Shown piece by piece: positions 25,129 to 33,808 of a DNA stretch of 64,000 nucleotides. Every line of letters begins with the position of its first letter. The first letter of the stretch is position 1. Made by a program: the position numbers and the translations under genes. Origin of the DNA: Deltaproteobacteria bacterium (GTDB lineage Bacteria; Myxococcota_A; UBA9160; UBA6930); assembly GCA_029261795.1 (NCBI GenBank), contig JAJDAP010000118.1:1-64000 (forward strand). The letters run 5' to 3'. The notes beneath the pieces are model-generated. The model was given only the letters and a program-made list of their open reading frames with translations, was not told the DNA's origin and ran no database searches.

Positions 25129-26499
25129 ATGCGCTCGTCCCTTGCTCGGATCTGCTTGCCCCTCGTCGGCGCGGCACTGCTGTTCGCCTGCGGCGAAGCC
25201 GCCCCCCGCAACACCGAAGGCCCCGCGGCCGGAGGCGGGGATTCTGCCGACGCCAACGCCTCCCACACCCACGATCTGCGCAGCTTCGGGCGCGATCTCG
25301 ATCACGCGGTCGAGATCGCACCGAACGTCTATCAGGCCCGCGGCACCGGCAACGCCCACGTCATCGCGACCCCGGCCGGCCGGGTCGTCTTCGATACTGG
25401 TCTACCGACCGAAGCCGACGAGCACCGCGAGAAGCTCGACGCCCTCGACGCCGGCCCGATCACCCATCTGATCTTGAGCCACGCCCACCAGGATCACTAC
25501 GGCGGCTTCGAGAGCTTCCGCGACGAGGGCACCGAGGTGATCGCCCACAGCGAATTCCCGGAGACCCAGCGTTACCTCTACGAGCTGGTCCCCGCGCTCA
25601 TGCGGCGCAACAAGTTCTTCTATCCCACGGACGTGCCGGACCTGCCGGATGGAATCCTCGGTGCGGCAGTGAAGGCGATCTATCCCGTCGTCGAGCCCGA
25701 CCGGTTGGTCGCCGACCGTTACGAGTTCGAAGTCGGCGGGACGCGGTTCGTGGTGCTCGCTACCCCGGGTGCCGAAGGCGCCGACGCGCTTTCGCTATGG
25801 CTCCCGAAAGAGAAGATCCTCTTCGCCGGTGACACCTTCGGCCCGATCTTCCCGATGTTCCCGAACCTGACGACGATCCGCGGGGAGAAGTTCCGCTTCG
25901 CCGTGCCCTACATCGAAACGCTGGAGATGTTGATCGCCCTCGAGCCGGAGCTGGTGGTCCCGAGCCACTTCGCGCCGATCGCGGGAAAGGAAGAGATCAA
26001 GGCCGACCTGGTCCGCATGCGCGACGCCGTCCGCTACGTCCATGATGCCACCGTCGAGGGCATGAACGATGGCAAGGATGTCTACACCTTGATGTCCGAA
26101 ATCAAGCTCCCACCCGGGCTCGAACTCTCCCAGGCCCACGGCACGGTTCCCTGGACCGTGCGCGGCATCTACGAGGCCTACGCCACCTGGTTCCATTTCG
26201 ATGACACGACCCAGCTCTACGCAGTCCCTGCCCGGGAGGTCTGGGCCGATGTGTCCGAGTTGGCTGGCGCCCAGGCTCTCGCTGCACGCGCGGCCGAGTA
26301 CACGGCAGCCGCTGAGCCGGAAAAGGCGCTTCACCTGGCCGCGATGGCCCTCGGCGGGGCCCCGGACAACCACGCCGCGCTGCAGGCCCGGATCGAGGCC
26401 TTGGAATTCCTGCTGGAACGAAGCGGCCACGTCAACCACCACGAGCAGACCTTCCTCGAGCGGAAGATCGAGCAGACGAGAGAAAGCCTCGGCGACTAG
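25129..26499 (+). CDS. Lipoprotein MBL hydrolase, alkylsulfatase-like
   Basis: 456 residues. Lipoprotein signal with Cys21 in LLFACGE. The metallo-beta-lactamase motif LILSHAHQDHYGGFES is near residue 115, LFAGDTFG near 228 and PSHFAPI near 282. After it, PPGLELSQAHGTVPWTVRGIYEAYATWF and the helical tail AAEPEKALHLAAMALGGAPDNHAAL resemble the dimerisation domain of SdsA/BDS1 alkylsulfatases. It could release sulfate from alkyl or steroid sulfates at the cell surface (inference). GGAGG-type site precedes ATG 25129. Confidence 0.8.
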   Translation: MRSSLARICLPLVGAALLFACGEAAPRNTEGPAAGGGDSADANASHTHDLRSFGRDLDHAVEIAPNVYQARGTGNAHVIATPAGRVVFDTGLPTEADEHREKLDALDAGPITHLILSHAHQDHYGGFESFRDEGTEVIAHSEFPETQRYLYELVPALMRRNKFFYPTDVPDLPDGILGAAVKAIYPVVEPDRLVADRYEFEVGGTRFVVLATPGAEGADALSLWLPKEKILFAGDTFGPIFPMFPNLTTIRGEKFRFAVPYIETLEMLIALEPELVVPSHFAPIAGKEEIKADLVRMRDAVRYVHDATVEGMNDGKDVYTLMSEIKLPPGLELSQAHGTVPWTVRGIYEAYATWFHFDDTTQLYAVPAREVWADVSELAGAQALAARAAEYTAAAEPEKALHLAAMALGGAPDNHAALQARIEALEFLLERSGHVNHHEQTFLERKIEQTRESLGD

Positions 26500-26547
26500 C
26501 TCGCCGGCGCGTGGTGTATGGTGAGCCGTCTCGCGCCGGAGGGCCCC

Positions 26548-28458
26548 ATGCGTTCGTTCTTCTTCATCCTCGTGTCCACCGCTCTGCTGACCACGGGCTG
26601 CGGTGGCAGTGAGGGCACCGCCAGGGCCACAAGCCCGATCGTGACAGCCGGCGTCGAAGGCGACACCAAGCCGTGGACCGAACTGGGCGAGATCCAACCA
26701 CCCGGTGAGTTTCGATTCGCGGTCGTGAGCGATCGCACCGGTGAACATCGGGACGGCGTGTTCGCGAGCGCAATGCCCAAGATCAATCTGGTCGCGCCCG
26801 ACTTCGTCGTCAGCGTCGGCGACCTGATCGAAGGTTATTCGGAAGATACCGCGATCCTCACGCGCGAATGGGACGAGATGGAGGGCTTCATCGGTAGCCT
26901 CGACATGCCGTTCTTCTACGCCGCCGGCAACCACGACATGAGCAACGAGCTCATGGCGCTCGAATGGCAGAAGCGCTTCGGCCCTTCGTACTACAGCTTC
27001 GAGTACGAGAACGTGTTGTTCCTGATCCTGAACTCGGAGCTGTTCGGGATGGTCCACGACCCCGACTCGCCCGTCCCCGGTCCCTGGACCCAGGCCGACC
27101 AGCTGGCCTTCGCCGAGCGGGTGCTAGGCGGGAATATCGACGTCCGCCACACCTTCGTGATCATCCATCAACCGGTCTGGGATCTCCGACAGGGTCCCCA
27201 TCCGGATTGGCTGAAAGTCGAAGCGATGCTAGGCGAGCGCGCCTACACCGTCTTCGCAGGCCACACCCACGACTACACCACCCATATCCGCAACGATCGC
27301 CAGTACATCACGCTGGCCACCACCGGCGGCGGTAGCAGGATGCGCGGCATCCCGTTCGGTGAGTTCGACCACGTCGCCCACGTCACCATGACCGAGGATG
27401 GCCCGGTCGTCGCGAACCTCATGTTGGATGGCATCCACGATTCGTTGGTGCGAACGGAAGACGTCCGGAGCACGGTCCGAAAACTCGAAACGACGATCTC
27501 GAGCGATGCGCTCCTGGGTACCGGAGACCTCTTCCGCGACGGCGTCGCACGCTTCACGCTTAGCAACAGCGGAACGGCACCGATTCGGGTGAGTGGCCGG
27601 TTCGAAGCCGGACGCGATATCGAGCCGCTCATCGCCGAGGTCGCGCGCACGGTCCCGGCCGGCGGCATTGCCCGGGTCGAAGTGCCGTACCACGCTCCGG
27701 AACGGCCCGTCCCGTACGATCGCATTGCCCCGGCCCGGGCCCATTGGACGCTCCAGAGCGAAGAAGCGGGTGCGCCGGTCGAGATCGAAGCCGTTTCGAT
27801 CGTTCATCCGGAGCGACGCTTCGCGGTCAACGCGGCGCCGAGCCCGATCGCCGTGGACGGCGACCTCGCGGATTGGAGCGCCTTGCCCTTCGTGGTCGCG
27901 GAGCCGGGCGAGCTCAGCGGCCACGGCCCGTATCGCGGCGCAGAGGATGCTTCGTTCCGCTTCGGAATCGCCCACGACGAGGCCAACCTCTACATCGCGG
28001 TCGACGTGACCGACGATTCGGTGGTCGCCGGAACCGACCTCTCTGCTCGCGAGCAGGACAGCGTGAACTTCAGTCTCGATGCCAGGCCCGACCCGGAGCG
28101 ATCCGAGAACACCGGGTTCTACCAGGCAATCGCGAACGGCTCCTTCGGCAAGATCGTCACGGCCAGTGTCACCCTCGAAGAGCCGCGACCGGATCCCATC
28201 ATGGCGCTCTTCGGCGCCAGTGCGCCCGAGGGGCTGGTCCATGCTTCGAAGCGGACCGACCGCGGCTACACGGTGGAGTTCTCCGTTCCGGTCGCGGCCC
28301 TCGATGCCGCTCGGGGAGCGGACTGGGACGCGCTCCGGGTGAACGTCGGGCTCGCGGACTTCGATGCGGGCGAGCCCGACCACACCACGATCTGGTGGCG
28401 CGCAAATCGTTTCGGCGGCAAAGCTCCGGAAGGGTCGGGAGTCTTCCAACGACGTTAG
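26548..28458 (+). CDS. Metallophosphoesterase lipoprotein with C-terminal CBM9-like domain
   Basis: 636 residues from ATG 26548 (CGGAGGG upstream; a longer GTG/ATG start at 26518 is less likely because it hides the signal). Lipid signal ends LLTTGCGG (Cys18). Calcineurin-like motifs in order: VVSDRTG near 58, SVGDLIEG near 90, AAGNHDM near 127, IIHQPVWD near 205 and FAGHTHDY near 235. A beta-domain follows, then PIAVDGDLADWSALPF near 435 begins a CBM9/DOMON-like sandwich to the end. A cell-surface phosphoesterase with a ligand-binding module; substrate unknown. Confidence 0.82.
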   Translation: MRSFFFILVSTALLTTGCGGSEGTARATSPIVTAGVEGDTKPWTELGEIQPPGEFRFAVVSDRTGEHRDGVFASAMPKINLVAPDFVVSVGDLIEGYSEDTAILTREWDEMEGFIGSLDMPFFYAAGNHDMSNELMALEWQKRFGPSYYSFEYENVLFLILNSELFGMVHDPDSPVPGPWTQADQLAFAERVLGGNIDVRHTFVIIHQPVWDLRQGPHPDWLKVEAMLGERAYTVFAGHTHDYTTHIRNDRQYITLATTGGGSRMRGIPFGEFDHVAHVTMTEDGPVVANLMLDGIHDSLVRTEDVRSTVRKLETTISSDALLGTGDLFRDGVARFTLSNSGTAPIRVSGRFEAGRDIEPLIAEVARTVPAGGIARVEVPYHAPERPVPYDRIAPARAHWTLQSEEAGAPVEIEAVSIVHPERRFAVNAAPSPIAVDGDLADWSALPFVVAEPGELSGHGPYRGAEDASFRFGIAHDEANLYIAVDVTDDSVVAGTDLSAREQDSVNFSLDARPDPERSENTGFYQAIANGSFGKIVTASVTLEEPRPDPIMALFGASAPEGLVHASKRTDRGYTVEFSVPVAALDAARGADWDALRVNVGLADFDAGEPDHTTIWWRANRFGGKAPEGSGVFQRR

Positions 28459-28534
28459 GCGAACGACTTCGTACGGTCGCAAGGCGAACGCCCTGAGCCC
28501 TTCTTCCGATTTCAAGCCGCCCAGCATCGGTGGC

Positions 28535-29764
28535 GTGATCGCTACACTGTCGGGTGCCGTCGCGATAGAGTTCTTCCATCGCCAATTGTTCGCGATCGCG
28601 ATGCCCGATCTCAAGCGCGACCTCGGGCTGTCGGATTCGGAGATCGGCGGCCTGCTGCTCGGCTTCGCGATTGCGTATTCCCCGATGGCCCTGATCCTCG
28701 GTCGGCTCGCAGACCGAACCAATCGCGCCAATCTCTACGCGCTGGCGATCGCTGCCTGGAGCGCGGCCACCGCAGCCGGTGCCGCGAGCGCCGGCTATGC
28801 GTCGCTATTGCTGAGTCGCGCCGGCGTCGGTGCGGGACAGGCCGGAGCAGGCGCCGCCAACGCACCCCTGGTCGCCGACTACGTCGAACCCTCGAAGCGC
28901 GGCACCGCCATGGGCGTCGTCGCGATCGGGGGCACCCTGGGCAGCATGGTGGGCCTGGCCGCCGGTGGCTATTGGATCGGCTCGCTCGGTTGGCGGATGA
29001 CCTTCGTCATCGGGGGTGCGGTTGGAATCGTCTTCGCCCTGGCCTTCCGATTCGTCGTTCGTGAACCCCCGCGCGGCTGGTCGGAGGGCGCCATCCACGA
29101 TTCGGAGGCTGCCCGGCCTTCGCTCGGCGAGGTGGTCAGGACGATCCGAAGCTTCCGCACCCTGCCGCAGCTCGCGATCGCCGCGATCCTGTCGAGCATG
29201 GCGCTCATGACGACCGCCCAGTGGGGCCCGAGCTTCTTCGAACGTGTCCACGAACTCGCGCCGGTGGACGTCGGCCTGGTGATGGCTGCCGTCGCCCTGC
29301 TCGGAACGCTCGGCCCGGTGGCCGGAGGCATCATCACCGACCGGCTCTGGATCACGAGCCCACGTCGGGCCCTCCAGTTCTCGGCATGGACCACGCTACT
29401 GGCATTTCCGACCGCGGCGGCGGCCATCCAGAGCTCGAACCTGTGGTTCGCCGTCGCCGGCTTCTCGGCCTCGATCATCCTGGGCCTCGCCTACTCCGCC
29501 CAGATCTCGATGGTCCCCCAGGCCCTGGCCCCGCTCCGGATGCGCTCGCTCACGGCCGCGGTCATGGCGGCCACGCTCACCGGGGTCGGTTTCGGGGTCG
29601 GGCCGTGGCTCACAGGCGTGCTCTCGGACCTCGCCGGCGGTGCTGCGCAGGGCTTGCGCCTCGCCCTCACGGCTACGACGGTCCTCTACGCATGGGCCGC
29701 CGTTCACTTCTGGATGGCCTCGCGAACGCTCGAAGAAGAGCTGTCACGAGCAGGACAGCGATAG
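28535..29764 (+). CDS. Major facilitator superfamily transporter
   Basis: About 409 residues and 12 hydrophobic segments. LGRLADRTNRANLY near 55 is the loop 2-3 motif, GAGQAGAGAANAPLVADYVEPSKRG the TM4-5 region, and GGIITDRLWITSPRRAL the repeated loop motif at mid-protein. Transported compound unknown; position between the phosphoesterase and the esterase suggests uptake of their product. The start is uncertain: no ATG fits, GTG at 28535 gives a normal MFS N-terminus, but the frame is open back into the previous gene. Confidence 0.8.
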   Translation: MIATLSGAVAIEFFHRQLFAIAMPDLKRDLGLSDSEIGGLLLGFAIAYSPMALILGRLADRTNRANLYALAIAAWSAATAAGAASAGYASLLLSRAGVGAGQAGAGAANAPLVADYVEPSKRGTAMGVVAIGGTLGSMVGLAAGGYWIGSLGWRMTFVIGGAVGIVFALAFRFVVREPPRGWSEGAIHDSEAARPSLGEVVRTIRSFRTLPQLAIAAILSSMALMTTAQWGPSFFERVHELAPVDVGLVMAAVALLGTLGPVAGGIITDRLWITSPRRALQFSAWTTLLAFPTAAAAIQSSNLWFAVAGFSASIILGLAYSAQISMVPQALAPLRMRSLTAAVMAATLTGVGFGVGPWLTGVLSDLAGGAAQGLRLALTATTVLYAWAAVHFWMASRTLEEELSRAGQR

Positions 29765-29807
29765 CCACTCATCGTTACACTTCGCTGCCGTTGGGGGTGA
29801 GCTGGCC

Positions 29808-31349
29808 GTGACGAATGCGCTGGTAGAAACTGCTGCAGGCTGGGTCCGCGGGGCCCGGGAAGGCACTGGTTGTGTCTTTCGAGGGATCCCGTACGCGGCT
29901 GCCCCCGTGGGGACCCGCCGTTTTCTTCCGCCGATAGCGCCGGAACCCTGGGCTGGCGAGCACGACGCCACCCACGCTGGGCCTTCCGCGCCCCAACTCT
30001 CGGTGCCGGCTTTTTCCTGGATCAACGCCGCGGCCGGACGCCTCGACGAGGATTGTTTGTCGCTGAACGTCTGGACCCCGGCCACCGATGGCGTGAAGCG
30101 CCCGGTCATGGTCTGGATTCACGGCGGCGGCTTCCTGGTCGGTTCCGGATCGACCCCGGTCTACGACGGCGCAGATCTCGCCGAGCGCGGCGATGTGGTC
30201 GTCGTGACGGTCAACTACCGGCTCGGCGCGATTGGCTTCTCCCACCTCTCGACGGTGTTTCCCGAGGAGCTGCCGCACAGCTCGAACCTCGGCCTGCGCG
30301 ACCAGATCGCGGCGCTCGAATGGGTCCGGGACCACATCGATCGCTTCGGCGGCGACCCGGGCAACGTGACCGTCTTCGGGCAATCTGCCGGCGGCATGAG
30401 TGTGGGCGCTTTGTTGGGCGTCCCCCGGGCTCGTCCACTCTTCCACCGGGCCATCTGCATGAGCGGGGCCGCCGACCACGTCTTGAGCGGCGCCGAAGCC
30501 CATGTGGTGGCCGAGAAGCTCCTGCACGAACTCGGCGGCCCATCGCCCAACCCGGTCATCCTCGGACGGATTCCCCTGGAGCAGATCCTGGCGGCCCAGA
30601 ATCGCACCATGGCCTCGCTGGCGGATTTGCGTTCGCTGATGGTGTTCTTGCCCTGCGTCGACCGCGACCTGATTCCCGAGCAACCGATCGATCAGATCCG
30701 AGATGGTGCGGCCGCACACATTCCGATCCTGACCGGGGCGACCCTCGAAGAGTGGAAGCTATTCGGCCTGCTCGACGGCGGCATGGCTCCGTTCGACCAG
30801 GAGCGCCTGGTGGCGCGCTTCTCCGAGGTCTTGCCCGACCTTCCCTACGCGCCCTCGGCACCGACCGCGGCCAAGCGTTTCCGAGAAGCCCTCGGCGAGC
30901 GCAGCGCCGCGCACCGGGAGAAGTGGACCTGGCATGCCTTCCAGACCTCCCGAGTCTTCCACTACCCGTCGAGCCGCCTGGCCGAAGCCCAACACGAAGG
31001 TGGCGGCAGCGCGCATAGCTACCTGATGACCTGGCGCGCTCCGCTAGCGCGGCGAGCACTGGGTTCCTGCCACGCCATCGACATTCCGTTCGTGTTCGGA
31101 AACACCGGCCATCCCTTGGCGCGACCGCTGACCGGACTCCGTCGCGAAGCCGGGCGCCTCTCGCGCCGCATGCAGCACTCCTGGATCGAGTTCGCCCGCA
31201 ACGGAATGCCGGGCCATGAGAAGCTGCCCGAATGGCCCAGCTACGATCCTGCCGATCGCCTGACCATGGTCTTCGGCCGACGCAGCAAACTCAGTGAAGC
31301 TCCGCTCGAAGCCGAACGGGCCCTGATCGCTCGCTGGGCCAACGCCTAG
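29808..31349 (+). CDS. Type-B carboxylesterase
   Basis: 513 residues of the carboxylesterase/cholinesterase family. GCVFRGIPYAAAPVG and EDCLSLNVWTP begin it, VWIHGGGFLVGSG forms the oxyanion hole, the nucleophile Ser is in VFGQSAGGMSVG near 190, and the His is probably in GSCHAIDIPFVFGN near 420. No signal peptide. GTG at 29808 is chosen with GGGGTGAG upstream. It hydrolyses carboxylic esters; downstream of the MFS carrier it may process imported esters. Confidence 0.88.
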   Translation: MTNALVETAAGWVRGAREGTGCVFRGIPYAAAPVGTRRFLPPIAPEPWAGEHDATHAGPSAPQLSVPAFSWINAAAGRLDEDCLSLNVWTPATDGVKRPVMVWIHGGGFLVGSGSTPVYDGADLAERGDVVVVTVNYRLGAIGFSHLSTVFPEELPHSSNLGLRDQIAALEWVRDHIDRFGGDPGNVTVFGQSAGGMSVGALLGVPRARPLFHRAICMSGAADHVLSGAEAHVVAEKLLHELGGPSPNPVILGRIPLEQILAAQNRTMASLADLRSLMVFLPCVDRDLIPEQPIDQIRDGAAAHIPILTGATLEEWKLFGLLDGGMAPFDQERLVARFSEVLPDLPYAPSAPTAAKRFREALGERSAAHREKWTWHAFQTSRVFHYPSSRLAEAQHEGGGSAHSYLMTWRAPLARRALGSCHAIDIPFVFGNTGHPLARPLTGLRREAGRLSRRMQHSWIEFARNGMPGHEKLPEWPSYDPADRLTMVFGRRSKLSEAPLEAERALIARWANA

Positions 31350-31368
31350 CATTCACTGGAAGCCACGA

Positions 31369-32298
31369 TCAGGGTTCGAGAACGACCTTGATGGTGCCGG
31401 CACTCCGGTCCGCAGCCGTGCCGAATGCGTCGGCAGCCGCTTCGAGCGGGAAGCGATGGGTAATGAGGACGTCGGGGATCTCGGGATTCGCCGCGAGAAC
31501 GGACGTCGCCACTTCGATGTCCCGAACCGCACCGGCGCGACCATACAAGGAGGCGGGAACCAGATCGACTTCCTTCATGGATGCCGCAATGCCGGGCAGC
31601 ATGACCGGCGTCCAGTAGCTCCCCATGATGGAGACGCGTCCACCCGGCTTCGACCACTGCACCGCCTCGGCCAGGGCACTTTCGGAGCCGGCCGCTTCGA
31701 CGACCAGATCGTATTGACCCTCCGCCTCCACCGCGCCGAGACGCTCACCTGCTTCTCGCTGAGAATCGTGACGAGCGACCAGGGCGACTTTGCCTCCGCC
31801 GGCCCGCACCGCGGCCACGGCGCAGAGTCCGATGTTGCCGCCGCCGACGACGGCAACCCGTTCGCCGCCGTTGAAACCTGCACGGCGGAGTCCGTGTACG
31901 GCCACCGCGATGGGTTCGACCAGACACGCATCGCGGGGATCGAGGCCCGCGGGTAGCGGCACGACCGCTTGCTTCGGAATGATCAACTCGTCCGCCATCC
32001 CGCCATCACGGGCGATGCCATGGATCATCGCTGCGCCCGAAATACAAAGGTTGTAGTCGCCGCGCTCGCAGAACTCACAGTGCTGACACGGCGAGAGCGG
32101 CTCCACCGCGACCGGGGTTCCATCCTCGGTGATACCGGCAACTTCGTGTCCGAGGGTAATGCCCTCGATGCTTCCGAGCAGGTGCAGGTCCGAGCCACAG
32201 ATTCCGGCAGAGACCACGCGTACCCGAACGCCCTCTCCGCTAGGCGACGGCACCTCGACCACCTTGACTTGTCCAGCTTCGGTTCGGACTGCACGCAT
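31369..32298 (-). CDS. Zinc-dependent alcohol dehydrogenase (MDR)
   Basis: 309 residues. Catalytic zinc site GICGSDLH (Cys34 region) and GHEVAG; structural zinc cysteines CQHCEFCERGDYNLC near 72-86; Rossmann motif VVGGGNIGLCA near 148. Slightly shorter than the usual 340-350 residues because loops in the catalytic domain are trimmed. Oxidises an alcohol or polyol with NAD(P). Convergent with the esterase, divergent from the SDR relic with 85 bp between. Confidence 0.88.
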   Translation of the reverse strand: MRAVRTEAGQVKVVEVPSPSGEGVRVRVVSAGICGSDLHLLGSIEGITLGHEVAGITEDGTPVAVEPLSPCQHCEFCERGDYNLCISGAAMIHGIARDGGMADELIIPKQAVVPLPAGLDPRDACLVEPIAVAVHGLRRAGFNGGERVAVVGGGNIGLCAVAAVRAGGGKVALVARHDSQREAGERLGAVEAEGQYDLVVEAAGSESALAEAVQWSKPGGRVSIMGSYWTPVMLPGIAASMKEVDLVPASLYGRAGAVRDIEVATSVLAANPEIPDVLITHRFPLEAAADAFGTAADRSAGTIKVVLEP

Positions 32299-32383
32299 GC
32301 GAGGAGGCTACTGCCGCATGCGCCCGTTCGCATCCGAGTACCGACTGCTTGCGGTAGCATGGTGGCCGCCACCGAGGAGCAAG

Positions 32384-32509
32384 ATGGAACTGTTCGATCT
32401 GAAGGGTCGGGTGGCGATCGAGATCAAGGGCGCCGCCGTCTATCTGGCGAGTGATGCCTCATCGTTCGTCACCGGCACGGTGCTCGCCGTGCACGGCGGG
32501 GTCTCCTAG
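32384..32509 (+). pseudogene. Internally deleted SDR gene (start joined to end)
   Basis: A 41-residue frame with strong ribosome site GAGGAG. Residues 1-12 (MELFDLKGRVAI) are the classic opening of an SDR that should run on into TGGxxxGIG; instead residue 13 onward (EIKGAAVYLASDASSFVTG to VHGGVS) is the classic SDR C-terminus. About 200 internal codons are missing and the frame is kept. It has no nucleotide site or catalytic Tyr-Lys, so it cannot be an enzyme. Best read as a deletion relic; assembly collapse is an alternative. Confidence 0.8.
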
Positions 32510-32566
32510 CCCGGACGCGCATTCCCGGTAGACCGGTGGTGGACTTCGGCGTTCCCGTTTCCGGCC

Positions 32567-32818
32567 AGAGGGCTTTGGAAGGGGTGGTGCGCCCTCACTC
32601 CCAGGCCGCTCGGGGCAGGCTCGAAGCATGCAGCGGGCGTGGAGTGGCTCGAACGATGTCTCGGGGAAGGAATGTCGGTTCCTCTCGAGTGGAGCTGGGT
32701 CCCGGAGGGCTTTTGAGGGGGTGGTTCGCGGGGATGTTAGGTATTCGGGTCAGGGCCGAGGGCGCGAGCGGGCGTGGGGGCGGGTCGAACGATGTTTCGG
32801 AGATGTGATGTCGATCTC
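32567..32818. repeat. Two imperfect direct repeats before the transposase gene
   Basis: The 346-bp stretch from the SDR relic to the transposase has no gene. It holds two related copies about 137 bp apart: GAGGGCTTT-n-GA-n-GGGGTGGT at 32568 and 32706, then GAGCGGGCGTGG-like and TCGAACGATGTCTCGG (first copy, near 32648) matched by TCGAACGATGTTTCGG (second, near 32785). A TATATT box lies at 32842-32847 just before the transposase start. Confidence 0.6.
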
Positions 32819-32855
32819 TCTTTCTTGATAGGCTAAGATCGCTATATTCAATTCC

Positions 32856-33548
32856 ATGCGGCGTAAGTCATCCGGAATTCAGCTCGAACTGCGACACTCC
32901 GGGTGGGGCGGGAAGCGGCCCGGCGCCGGCCGAAAGCCGCAGGCGGGGTCCGGTATTCCGCACCTCCGCCGAACCGGCCTCGCTTCCCGGTTTCCCTGCC
33001 ACGTCACCTTGAAGGTGCGCGATGGCGTGCCGTCGCTTCGAACCGTCAAGCTCGTACGAGAGCTCGAACGATCCTGGGCGAAGGCCTGTGATCGCGGGGA
33101 CTTCCGGCTCGCGCACTACTCGATCCAGGCGAACCACGTCCATCTCCTGGTGGAGGCAGAGGACGCGGACGCCCTTGGGCGCGGGATGAAGTCGCTGGGC
33201 GCGCGCCTCGCGCGCGCGGTGAATCGCGGGTTCGCGCGCTCTGGACCGGTCCTGAGGGACCGGTATCACCATGTGGTGTTGAAGACACCGACCCAGGTGC
33301 GGAACGCACTGCGGTACGTGCTGATGAACGCCAGACGGCACATGAAGCGCCCGTCCAGCAGCGTGCGCATCGATCCCGCCTCCTCGGGGCGGTGGTTCGG
33401 GGGCTGGAAGCGCTCCGCGCGCGATCTCGTGATCGCGGCAAGGGGAAGACCGGGAACGCGGGCTGTCGCATTCACCCACACCTGGCTCCTCAACGAAGGC
33501 TGGAGGAGAGCCGGTCCGCTCCTGGACCCCGCTGCCGCTCCGGGCTGA
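32856..33548 (+). mobile_element. REP-associated tyrosine transposase (TnpA_REP, Y1 type)
   Basis: 230 residues. The HUH metal motif is NHVHLLVEAED near residue 95; the catalytic Tyr is in RNALRYVLMNARRHM near 150; RSGPVLRDRYHHVVLKTP precedes it, all as in the IS200/IS605-related REP-associated transposases. The N-terminus carries GGKRPGAGRKP, a basic segment frequent in this family. These enzymes nick and join single-stranded DNA at REP hairpins. A long palindrome with a GGAG foot is at 17261. No ribosome site is seen before ATG 32856. No paired IS ends found. Confidence 0.85.
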
Positions 33549-33717
33549 ACCGTCCTCACCGCCCCGACCGGCATTCTCACGTCCTGGCACCGCTAGTCCG
33601 CACGTCCTCGATCCCAGAAGAGCAACCTGCGAGTCCTCCTCAGAGAGTCGAGAGCCAGCCCCCCTCAAGACCCTCCGCCGCCACGCGAATTCTGGAGAGC
33701 AGAAGAGTCTCTCTGGC

Positions 33718-33758
33718 CTGAGCGAGCGGCGCGGAACCAACCCCCCGCTCTCGCTCAG
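33718..33758. repeat. Hairpin upstream of the MBOAT gene
   Basis: CTGAGCGAG (33718-33726) and CTCGCTCAG (33750-33758) are exact inverted repeats with a 23-base loop whose CGG and CCG ends can extend the stem. It lies in the 260-bp gene-free gap after the transposase and 50 bases before the acyltransferase start. Could be a terminator for the transposase or a leader structure; no T-run. Confidence 0.4.
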
Positions 33759-33808
33759 CCGGACCCCTGCGGCTTCAGTCCCGGGCCGGTCCCGCCGATC
33801 CGACAGAA

